Both the position numbers and the translations under genes were made by a program. The notes under the pieces are model-generated. The model was not told where the DNA came from. It was given only the letters and a program-made list of their open reading frames with translations, and made no database searches. Source: Paracoccus contaminans (lineage in GTDB: Bacteria > Pseudomonadota > Alphaproteobacteria > Rhodobacterales > Rhodobacteraceae). From it: a DNA stretch of 64,000 bases. Where the stretch lies: contig NZ_CP020612.1 in assembly GCF_002105555.1 (NCBI RefSeq), positions 2,596,001 through 2,660,000 of the forward strand, read 5' to 3'. Of the stretch, positions 16,555 to 23,484 are shown one piece after another (positions within the stretch are counted from its first letter, which is position 1; every line of letters starts with the position of its first letter).

Positions 16555-17592
16555 ATGGCCAGCTGGTATGCGATCCGCGCCCGGGCCACCGGCGCGGAAG
16601 TGGCGATCTATGACGAGATTGGGGCCTACGGGGTCTCGGCCAAGGGCTTCCTCGCCGAGCTTGGCGCGTTGCCCGAGGGCACGCCGATCGATCTGCGGCT
16701 GAACAGCCCGGGCGGCTCGGTCTTCGACGCGGTGGCAATCTTCAACGCGCTGAAGCGGCACGCCGCCACGGTCACCGTCTGGATCGACGGCATCGCCGCC
16801 TCGGCCGCCTCCTATGTGGCGATGGCGGGCGATGAGATCGTCATGCCGGAAAATGCCTTCCTGATGATCCACGACCCCGCCGGCCTCGTGATGGGCACGG
16901 CCGCCGACATGCGGGCCATGGCCGAGGCGCTGGACAAGGTGGGTGGCAGCCTCGCTGCCGGCTATGCCGCCAAATCCGGCCGCTCGATCGACGAGATTGC
17001 GGCGCTGATGGCCGCCGAGACCTGGCTGGATGCGCGCGAGGCGCTGGCGCTCGGCTTTGCCGACCGGCTTGCCGAACCGGTGCGGATCGCTGCGCGCTTC
17101 GATTTCGCGCGCTTCCGCAACGCGCCGCCGGCGCTGGCGGAAGCGGTCGCGGCTGCAACCGACAGCGGCGGCGACGACGGTGACGACAACGACGGCGCAG
17201 GCGCCGATGCCGACGAGGCCACAGGCGCGGCCGCGGAGAGCGATGAGGCTTCTGGCGCCGGCGAAGACGAGATCGCCGGGACGAACGCCCAACACCCGCC
17301 GGCCGAGACGCCACCGTCCGGCGGCGCACCGCCCGATCCCGCGGCGATCCGCGCCGAGGCCATCACGCACGCCCGCGCCGTCGTCGATCTCTGCCGGCTG
17401 GCCGGACAGCCGCAGATGGCCGGGCGTTTTCTGGAAAGCGATGCGGACCTCGATCACGTCCGCGCCGCACTGCTCGCAGCGAAAGCCGAGGCTGAGCCCG
17501 AGATTGCCGGCCATCACGCGCAACCGGGGCGCCCAACGGGAACCCGCCCCTGGGGCGAGATCGTCGCCCGCACCTTCAGGCTGAAAGGATGA
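16555..17592 (+). CDS. ClpP/S49-like head maturation protease
   Basis: A 345-residue protein; the ATG at 16555 follows an AGGAG site and starts the conserved fold. Residues 1-190 are a ClpP-type serine protease: GIAASAAS gives the nucleophile near Ser83 and FLMIHDP the histidine near 106. An acidic, Asp/Glu/Ala-rich linker (about 200-260) leads to a helical C-terminal segment that may act as the scaffold, as in the lambda gpC/Nu3 fusion. It would process head proteins during assembly. Confidence 0.92.
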   Translation: MASWYAIRARATGAEVAIYDEIGAYGVSAKGFLAELGALPEGTPIDLRLNSPGGSVFDAVAIFNALKRHAATVTVWIDGIAASAASYVAMAGDEIVMPENAFLMIHDPAGLVMGTAADMRAMAEALDKVGGSLAAGYAAKSGRSIDEIAALMAAETWLDAREALALGFADRLAEPVRIAARFDFARFRNAPPALAEAVAAATDSGGDDGDDNDGAGADADEATGAAAESDEASGAGEDEIAGTNAQHPPAETPPSGGAPPDPAAIRAEAITHARAVVDLCRLAGQPQMAGRFLESDADLDHVRAALLAAKAEAEPEIAGHHAQPGRPTGTRPWGEIVARTFRLKG

Positions 17593-17595
17593 CCC

Positions 17596-17961
17596 ATGAC
17601 CACGCTCACCGAGACCACGCACGCGGGCGGCTTCCTCGTCTGGGAGGCGTTCCGCGACTACACCCGCGAGACCATCACGGTTGCAACCGGCACGCTCGAG
17701 CCCGGCACCGTGCTGGGCAGGATCACCGCCTCCGGCAAATACGCCGCCCACGATCCCGCGGCCGTCGACGGCACCGAGACCGCCGGCGCGGTGCTCTGGG
17801 GCAAGGCCGACGCGTCGGGCGGCGATACGCTCGCCGTCGCCGTGGTCCGCGGACCCGCGATCGTCAACCGCCACGATCTCGTCTTCGCCGGCACGCCCAG
17901 CGAGGCCGAGATCGCCGCCGCCCACGCTGCCCTTCTGGGCGCAGGCATCCTCGTCCGCTGA
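17596..17961 (+). CDS. Head decoration protein, lambda gpD family
   Basis: A 121-residue beta-rich protein with the family pattern EPGTVLGRIT, SGKY and a central GAVLWGKADASGGDT. The length is typical of gpD. It follows the protease by three bases and precedes the major capsid gene. As in lambda, trimers would stabilise the expanded capsid. Confidence 0.9.
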   Translation: MTTLTETTHAGGFLVWEAFRDYTRETITVATGTLEPGTVLGRITASGKYAAHDPAAVDGTETAGAVLWGKADASGGDTLAVAVVRGPAIVNRHDLVFAGTPSEAEIAAAHAALLGAGILVR

Positions 17962-17987
17962 GCCCGACCCCCGCAGGAGGCATTCCC

Positions 17988-19001
17988 ATGGCCACCATGG
18001 ACATCTTCGAAGGCGATGCCTTCACCATCATCGAACTGACCCGTGCGCTGGAAAACATCCCCTTCAGGCCCGCGATCCTGTCCGGCGCCGGCCTGTTCTC
18101 GCCGCGGGGGGTGCGGTCCCGCACCGTCGTGATCGAGAGCCGCGACGGCACGCTGTCGCTGATCCCGTTCTCCGAACGCGGCTCGGCCTACGAGAGCCAG
18201 GTGCCCGAGCGGCGCGAGATGCGCGCCTTCGTGTGCCGCCAGTTCAAGAAGCAGGACGTGCTCTGGGCCTCGGAAATCCAGGGCATCCGCGACTTCGGCT
18301 CGGAAACTGCGGCCCAGCAGGTGCAGAGCGAGGTCGCGCGCAAGCTCGGCCGCCTGCGCCAGGATGCCGAGGCCACCTTCGAGTACCACCTGCTGAACGG
18401 CATTCAGGGCATCGTGAAGGACCCGAAGGACGGCGCGACCGTGGTCAGCTACTTCACCGAGTTCGGCATCACGCCCGCCGCCGAGATCGACTTCGACCTC
18501 GACAATGCCTCGCCCGCCTCGGGTGCGCTCCGGAAGCGCTGCCAGGCGCTGATCGAAGACGTCGAGGCGTCGATGGGCGGCCTGGCTGCAGGCGCGATCC
18601 AGGTGCGGGCGGAATGCGGCTCGGCCTTCTTCGCCGATCTGGTGGCGCACAAGGAGGTGCGCGAGACCTACCTCAACACCGCCGCGGCGGCCGATCTGCG
18701 CGGCCGGGTGGCCGACGAGGTCAGCTTCGGCGGCATCACCTTCCGGCGCTACCGGGGTGGCGCGGGCTTCGGCGTGCCGACCGACAGAGCCTTCTTCTAT
18801 CCCGAAGGCGTCGAGGGGCTCTTCGAGATCTATCACGCTCCCGCCGACACCTTCGAGACGGTGAACACGCTGGGTCTGCCGCTCTACGCCCGCACCATCC
18901 CGGACCGGGACCGCGACGAATGGGTCAGGCTCGAGATCGAGAGCAATCCGCTGCCGATCTGCACGCGGCCGCAGGTGCTGCGCTCGGCGCGGCGGACCTG
19001 A
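17988..19001 (+). CDS. Major capsid protein, lambda gpE family
   Basis: A 337-residue protein preceded by a GCAGGAGG ribosome site. PFRPAILSGAGLFSPRGV near the N-terminus, the LLNGIQGIVKDPKDG loop and the DRAFFYPEG strand are typical of lambda-type capsid subunits. No N-terminal scaffold is present, consistent with the scaffold being supplied by the protease gene. The stop overlaps the next start (TGATG). Confidence 0.93.
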   Translation: MATMDIFEGDAFTIIELTRALENIPFRPAILSGAGLFSPRGVRSRTVVIESRDGTLSLIPFSERGSAYESQVPERREMRAFVCRQFKKQDVLWASEIQGIRDFGSETAAQQVQSEVARKLGRLRQDAEATFEYHLLNGIQGIVKDPKDGATVVSYFTEFGITPAAEIDFDLDNASPASGALRKRCQALIEDVEASMGGLAAGAIQVRAECGSAFFADLVAHKEVRETYLNTAAAADLRGRVADEVSFGGITFRRYRGGAGFGVPTDRAFFYPEGVEGLFEIYHAPADTFETVNTLGLPLYARTIPDRDRDEWVRLEIESNPLPICTRPQVLRSARRT

Positions 19002-19312
19002 TGTCCGCCTTTGCCGCCGCCGTCGACACGCTCTTCGCGGATCCGAACATCGGCCGGGATGCTGTCTATATCGCCGACGGCGGCGCGCCCGTTCTGGTGC
19101 GCGCCGTCGCCCGGCGTGCCGATGCGGTCACCGAGTTCGGTGACGCGCGGCTCTGGTCGGAAACCACGCGGATCGATCTGCGCGTTTCCGAAGTGGCGAA
19201 CCCGCGCCCCGGCGACCGCATCGAGATCGACGGCGAGGCTTTCCTCGTCCAGGGCGAGCCCCTCCGCGACCGTGAGCGGCTCGTCTGGACGGTCGAACTG
19301 AGGCCTGCATGA
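19001..19312 (+). CDS. Head-tail connector protein (gpFII-like)
   Basis: A 103-residue protein starting in a TGATG overlap with the capsid gene. It is beta-rich with the RPGDRIEIDGEAFLVQG segment typical of the small head-tail attachment proteins in lambda-like phages. Position between capsid and the DUF6441-like gene supports the stopper/neck role, which is inferred. Confidence 0.75.
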   Translation: MSAFAAAVDTLFADPNIGRDAVYIADGGAPVLVRAVARRADAVTEFGDARLWSETTRIDLRVSEVANPRPGDRIEIDGEAFLVQGEPLRDRERLVWTVELRPA

Positions 19313-19938
19313 AACTCGGCGTCGACATCGTCGGCGATATCGCCCGGATCATGGAGGCGGAAACGCTGGCCGGGGAGAAGGCGGTGACCGCCGCAATGCG
19401 CGAGGCCAGCACAGGGCTGAAGACCGCCTGGCGCGCCCAGATCACCGGCGCGGGGCTGGGGGCGCGGCTCGCCCGCACCATCCGGTCCGAGCAGTTCCCG
19501 AAAGGCCGGGCCAGCCTGAACGCCGCCGCGCTGGTCTGGTCGAAGGCCCCGGTCATCGTCGGCGCTCACGACACGGGGCCGCTGATCCGCTCGAAGGACG
19601 GTTTCTGGCTGGCGATCCCCGCGGCCGCGGCCGGCAAGTCCCTCCGCGGCGGCCGGATCACCCCCGGCGAATGGGAGCGCCGCACCGGATTGCGCCTGCG
19701 CTTCGTCTATCGGCGCAGGGGCCCGAGCCTGCTGGTTGCCGAGGGGCGGCTGAACACCAAGGGTCGCGCGGTGGCGTCGCGCTCGAAGACCGGCCGGGGG
19801 CTCACCACCGTGCCGGTCTTCCTGCTTGTCCCGCAGGTCAGGCTGAAGAAGCGGCTGGACCTCGCGCGGGACGCGGAGCAGGCGCGCGATGCGGTGCCGG
19901 GACTGATCGTGGCGAACTGGGTGGAGGGGCGCGTTTGA
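19309..19938 (+). CDS. Phage tail completion-type protein (DUF6441-like)
   Basis: A 209-residue basic protein starting in a four-base overlap with the connector gene. An N-terminal helix (VTAAMREASTGLKTAWRAQI), the HDTGPLIRSKDGFWLAIP hairpin and a basic FVYRRRGPSLLVAEGR strand fit the gpZ/HK97 gp10-like tail completion proteins; I recall this form as DUF6441. In lambda-like maps the next gene should be gpU; here a minus-strand cargo pair interrupts the series. Confidence 0.7.
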   Translation: MKLGVDIVGDIARIMEAETLAGEKAVTAAMREASTGLKTAWRAQITGAGLGARLARTIRSEQFPKGRASLNAAALVWSKAPVIVGAHDTGPLIRSKDGFWLAIPAAAAGKSLRGGRITPGEWERRTGLRLRFVYRRRGPSLLVAEGRLNTKGRAVASRSKTGRGLTTVPVFLLVPQVRLKKRLDLARDAEQARDAVPGLIVANWVEGRV

Positions 19939-19959
19939 GAGAGTTGATCAGTCAGTCCA

Positions 19960-20178
19960 TCAGCCGCAGCATCCCTTGCCTGCCTGGATCGGAGGACAGG
20001 GGACGGTGCCCCAAGAGCAATAGACACAGCAATCGCCGGGCTTCGGCTTCAGCAGCTTACCGCAACCCGCGCACTCATAGAACCACTGGCATGCCTCTGT
20101 CGGCATGGTCTCGCTTTTCGAGTAACCGCAGTCCGGACACGCGATGGTACTGATGAGAATCGGTTGTTGATCGGTCAT
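19960..20178 (-). CDS. GDCCVxC-domain small cysteine-rich protein
   Basis: A 72-residue protein with ten cysteines: CPDC, CQWFYECAGC, GDCCVYCSWG and a final GKGCCG. It matches the GDCCVxC-domain proteins (some members are selenoproteins), small zinc-ribbon-like proteins often found with mercury or arsenic resistance genes. Its start at 20178 lies 49 bases downstream of the transporter stop, so the two form an operon. It is read against the prophage tail genes. A metal-sensing or metal-binding role is inferred. Confidence 0.8.
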   Translation of the reverse strand: MTDQQPILISTIACPDCGYSKSETMPTEACQWFYECAGCGKLLKPKPGDCCVYCSWGTVPCPPIQAGKGCCG

Positions 20179-20227
20179 TGCATTGCTTCTGGCGAGGGGT
20201 TCCGCTCGATTTCCCAACATAGCTTGC

Positions 20228-21184
20228 TTATCTTTCGGGCAGAAGACGCGGCACCGCCTTGAGGTACACCAGCACGCCCAACAGTTCGACGAGTGACTGA
20301 AACACGATGACCACGATGGCCAGCCGCCACTCCGGCGGCAGGGCCAGCGCCAGCGGCAGCACGACGAAGGAATTGCGTGTGCCAAGGCTGAACACCAGCG
20401 CGCGTCCTGATCGCGCCGGGAGATCTAGCGCCCGTGTTATCGCAAGTCCTGCGAACAGGGCGAGCACGAGGAAGCCGACGAACACGCCCGTCACCTGCGG
20501 CAAGACCGGAAGGGAGGCGGTCACCGATTGCACCTGGCTTGCTGCGATCAGAAAGACGACCAGCGCAAGCAGCGGTACCGGGAACCAGGCAAGACGCTCG
20601 ATCAGCGCGTCCCGGCCGGATCGGGCCTCGGCCCATCGCTCGAGGGCCCATGCCGCCACCAGCGGCGCCACGATCAGCGTCAGGAAAACGGTCACGATGG
20701 GTCCGACCGCGAAGATCTCCAGGAAGGCCGTGCCCATGAACAACCACAGGTAGACGGGCAGCAATGCCATCTGCACGATCAGGTTCACCGGCGTGGCGGC
20801 GATCGCACGGCCGGCATCGCCCCCCGCCAGATGAGTGAAGGTGATGTACCAGTCCGTGCAGGGGACGAGCAGCACGAGGAGAACACCCAGCCGGACCGCC
20901 GGATCCTGGGGCAGGAACAACAGCAGCCCCGCCACAATCAGCGGAACGATCACGAAGTTGCCCGCGAGCATCGCCCCCATGAAGCGCCGGTCGCGGAACG
21001 CCTCCGGCAGATGGATCAGCGGCACCTGCGTGAAGGTCACGAAAATCAGGATGCCGAGAAGCGGCCAGAGCGCCGCCTCGAGATGTGCGGCGGCCCCCGG
21101 CAGCACCAGACCCAAGCCCAGCCCTGCCAGGATGGCGGCAAGATAGATCCAGACCTGTTGCCGCTCAAGATCGAGGCGCGTCAT
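20228..21184 (-). CDS. ACR3-like arsenic resistance transporter (bile acid:Na+ symporter superfamily)
   Basis: A 318-residue membrane protein with about ten hydrophobic helices. Key features are LLVLLVPCTDWYITFTHLAG, the broken helix with the conserved cysteine seen in ACR3 arsenite exporters, and the second signature ALVFSLGTRNSFVVLPLAL. Length and layout fit the family, although members of the superfamily can carry other anions. It lies on the minus strand between the DUF6441-like and gpU-like tail genes, so it is cargo of the prophage rather than part of the virion. A palindrome lies 14 bases upstream of the start. Confidence 0.8.
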   Translation of the reverse strand: MTRLDLERQQVWIYLAAILAGLGLGLVLPGAAAHLEAALWPLLGILIFVTFTQVPLIHLPEAFRDRRFMGAMLAGNFVIVPLIVAGLLLFLPQDPAVRLGVLLVLLVPCTDWYITFTHLAGGDAGRAIAATPVNLIVQMALLPVYLWLFMGTAFLEIFAVGPIVTVFLTLIVAPLVAAWALERWAEARSGRDALIERLAWFPVPLLALVVFLIAASQVQSVTASLPVLPQVTGVFVGFLVLALFAGLAITRALDLPARSGRALVFSLGTRNSFVVLPLALALPPEWRLAIVVIVFQSLVELLGVLVYLKAVPRLLPER

Positions 21185-21197
21185 TCAGAAATCCTGT

Positions 21198-21218
21198 CGG
21201 TTCGCATCGGTTGAACCG
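21198..21218. promoter_or_regulatory. Inverted repeat upstream of the arsenic transporter
   Basis: CGGTTC (21198-21203) and GAACCG (21213-21218) are perfect inverted repeats around a nine-base centre, 14 bases before the transporter start. The position suits an operator for the cargo pair. The regulator is not encoded next to it. Confidence 0.4.
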
Positions 21219-21333
21219 TCGGGCGGGTCGCGAATACGGAGAGATGAAGGTGTTGTCGTGATGATCGGCGATCCTGCGAGACAGTACAACAGCTTGGCTG
21301 GCTCGGCGGGGTCAGAACGTAAGAGGGATTGGA

Positions 21334-21753
21334 ATGCCTACCGCCCGCGAGACCATCCTCGCCGCACTGCATGTGCGGCTCTCGGCGTTGCCCCCCACCG
21401 CCCTGCGCGGCGAGGTGCTGCCCGAGCGCGTCCCGGCCGAAGGGCTGCTGATCCTGCGCGACGGTGATCCCGGCGAGCCCGAGGTGACGCTGTCGCCCCT
21501 GCGCTACCACTACCAGCACCGGGCCGAGATCGAGGCGGTCGTACAAGGCGCCGATCGTGACGCCACCTTCGACGCCCTCTGCGCCAGCATCGGCACGGCG
21601 CTCGCAGCCGACCGCACACTCGGCGGCCTCTGCGACTGGGTCGAGGCCGAAGCCCCGCAGGCGGTCGATCTGCCGGTCGATGGCGCGGCCAGCCTGAAGG
21701 CGGCCGTCATCCCGGTGGTGCTGCACTATTCGACGGCCGACCAACTGGCCTGA
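21334..21753 (+). CDS. Tail terminator protein (gpU-like)
   Basis: A 139-residue protein with an N-terminal helix (ARETILAALHVRLSALP), a strand-rich middle (YHYQHRAEIEAVVQG) and a C-terminal VIPVVLHYSTAD strand, the order of lambda gpU-type tail terminators. Relatives are often misnamed acyl-CoA transferases. It resumes the tail gene order after the cargo insertion and precedes the tube protein. Confidence 0.75.
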   Translation: MPTARETILAALHVRLSALPPTALRGEVLPERVPAEGLLILRDGDPGEPEVTLSPLRYHYQHRAEIEAVVQGADRDATFDALCASIGTALAADRTLGGLCDWVEAEAPQAVDLPVDGAASLKAAVIPVVLHYSTADQLA

Positions 21754-21777
21754 CCCAACCGACAACAGGAGACGAAC

Positions 21778-22722
21778 ATGGCACGCGCGCAAGGGGCGCG
21801 GGCGCGGATGGCGCTCGCGTTCGAGACGACCTACGGCACGCCGCCGGCCAGCGGTTTCACCCGGATGCCCTTCGCCAGCACGACGCTCGGGGCGGAGCAG
21901 CCGCTGCTGAACTCGGAATTGCTCGGCTACGGTCGCGATCCGCTGGCGCCGATCAAAGACGCGGTCACGGCCGACGGCGACGTCGTGGTGCCGATCGACG
22001 CCGAGGCCTTCGGCTTCTGGCTGAAGGCGGCCTTCGGTGCGCCGACCACCACCGGAAGCTCGCCCGGTCCATATACCCATACCTTCCAGTCCGGCAGCTG
22101 GGCGCTGCCCAGCCTGGCGATCGAGACCGCCATGCCCGAGGTGCCGCGCTATGCGATGTATTCCGGCGTGGTGCTGGACCAGCTCAGCTGGCAGATGCAG
22201 CGCTCGGGATTGCTCACCGCCACCGCGCGGCTGGTAGCGCAAGGCGAGACGGTCGCCACGACCAGCGGCGCGGGAACGCCGGCCGAGATCGATCTGACCC
22301 GTTTCGGTCACTTCAACGGCTCGATCAAACGCGACGGCAGCGCGCTCGGCAACGTGATCTCGACCGAGATCACCTATGCCAACAATCTCGACCGGATCGA
22401 GACCATCCGCGCGGACGGCATGATCGACGGCGCCGATCCCTCGATCGCCGCGCTCACCGGTCGCACCGAGGTGCGCTTCGCCGACAGCACGCTCGTCAGC
22501 CAGGCGATCAGCGGCACGCCCTGCGAGCTGGAGTTCTCCTGGACGCTCATTTCCGGCGAGAGCCTCACCCTCACCGTCCACGCCGTCTATCTGCCGCGCC
22601 CGCGCATCGAGATCGGCGGGCCGCAGGGCATTCAGGCCAGCTTCGACTGGCAGGCCGCACGCGACGCCACGCTGGGACGGATGTGCACCGTCACTCTCAT
22701 CAACGACATCGAGGAATACTGA
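21778..22722 (+). CDS. Major tail tube protein
   Basis: A 314-residue beta-rich protein. FETTYGTPPASGFTRMPF at the N-terminus, the GPYTHTFQSGS loop and the DGADPSIAALTGRTEVRF segment are characteristic of siphoviral tail tube proteins. The C-terminal 90 residues form an extra beta domain. It follows the terminator gene and precedes the chaperones, the standard order. Confidence 0.85.
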   Translation: MARAQGARARMALAFETTYGTPPASGFTRMPFASTTLGAEQPLLNSELLGYGRDPLAPIKDAVTADGDVVVPIDAEAFGFWLKAAFGAPTTTGSSPGPYTHTFQSGSWALPSLAIETAMPEVPRYAMYSGVVLDQLSWQMQRSGLLTATARLVAQGETVATTSGAGTPAEIDLTRFGHFNGSIKRDGSALGNVISTEITYANNLDRIETIRADGMIDGADPSIAALTGRTEVRFADSTLVSQAISGTPCELEFSWTLISGESLTLTVHAVYLPRPRIEIGGPQGIQASFDWQAARDATLGRMCTVTLINDIEEY

Positions 22723-22724
22723 CC

Positions 22725-23180
22725 ATGATCCGTCTCGATCTTTCCAGCGAGCCGAAATGGCTCGACCTCGGCCATGGCCTGCGTCTGCACGTCCTGCCCA
22801 TCACCACCGCGATCATGGTCGCCGCCCGCAACGATCCGGCAGTGGAAGCACTCCCCGAAGAGGCAAGCAGGGAGGAACAGGCACTGGTGATGGCGAAGGC
22901 CGTCGCTCGCCGCGTGGTCACCGGCTGGGAGGGCGTCGGTGATGCAAGCGGCAGTCCCGTCCCCGTCAGCCCCGAAGGCATCGACGCGCTTCTCGACATC
23001 TGGCCCATCTTCGAGGCCTTCCAAACCCGCTGCCTCGCACCGCATCTGATGCTGGAGCAGGAAAAAAACGCCTCCGCGCCCTCGCAGACTGGCACTTCGG
23101 CGGGGGCGACGCCTATTGCAAAGCCTGCGAGCCCTGCGAGGGCGGCGGGGCCTCGTGCCCGGACTGCCCGGCGCGCCTGA
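22725..23180 (+). CDS. Tail assembly chaperone gpG
   Basis: A 151-residue protein starting two bases after the tube gene. The first 113 residues (EPKWLDLGHGLRLHVLP, DIWPIFEAFQTRCLAPHLML) are the folded chaperone; the last 38 are a low-complexity Ala/Pro/Arg tail. The fold ends exactly at the run A AAA AAC (23063-23069), where a fraction of ribosomes is expected to move to the -1 frame and make gpGT. The chaperone would coat the tape measure protein during tail assembly. Confidence 0.85.
   Translation: MIRLDLSSEPKWLDLGHGLRLHVLPITTAIMVAARNDPAVEALPEEASREEQALVMAKAVARRVVTGWEGVGDASGSPVPVSPEGIDALLDIWPIFEAFQTRCLAPHLMLEQEKNASAPSQTGTSAGATPIAKPASPARAAGPRARTARRA
23063..23069 (+). other. -1 programmed ribosomal frameshift site A AAA AAC
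   Basis: In the gpG frame the codons read GAA AAA AAC, giving the canonical slippery heptamer A_AAA_AAC. After a one-base backward slip the reading continues CGC CTC CGC in the frame that codes for the T extension. This -1 frame has no ATG, GTG or TTG from its upstream stop near 22940 until deep inside the conserved region, so only a frameshift can express it whole. Confidence 0.85.
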
Positions 23181-23440
23181 ACCGGCCGCAAACCCTCGAA
23201 GGCTGGCAGGTCTGGGATCTGGCGCAGCGCCTGACCGGACAGCTTCGCATCGCGACCGGGGTGGGCGGCGCCACGGTGCTCGGCTGGGACATGACGGCGG
23301 CGCTCGCCGTGGCGCGGGCGCTCGGGGTCGATCCGCTGATCGCTGCCGAATGCCTGCCCGAGATCGAGGCCGTGATGGTCCGCAAGCTCAACGAACAGAG
23401 GGCGTCAGGCGACCGGTCCTCGCCGGGGCCGGAGCGATGA
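23069..23440 (+). CDS. T extension of the tail chaperone (gpGT, made by -1 frameshift)
   Basis: The extension adds 123 residues to gpG. It starts RLRALADWHFGGG, then has a compact four-cysteine ribbon (CKACEPCEGG, CPDC), then a conserved-looking helical domain with GWQVWDLAQRLTGQ, GATVLGWDMTAALAVAR and ECLPEIEAVMVRKLNEQ. I recall the latter as a DUF7697-like domain in rhodobacterial phages. It has no usable start codon of its own. In lambda the equivalent T domain binds tail tube subunits. The tape measure gene begins 44 bases after its stop. Confidence 0.8.
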   Translation, partial: RLRALADWHFGGGDAYCKACEPCEGGGASCPDCPARLNRPQTLEGWQVWDLAQRLTGQLRIATGVGGATVLGWDMTAALAVARALGVDPLIAAECLPEIEAVMVRKLNEQRASGDRSSPGPER

Positions 23441-23484
23441 ACCGGGCCCACAAGCCTCGTTCCCTTCGTCAGGAACACTGATCC

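Noticed and set aside
23116..23481. 121-codon plus-strand frame after gpG
   Set aside because: It overlaps the T extension in another frame, is Arg/Gly-rich without conserved motifs, and its 3' end only partly spans the space before the tape measure start.
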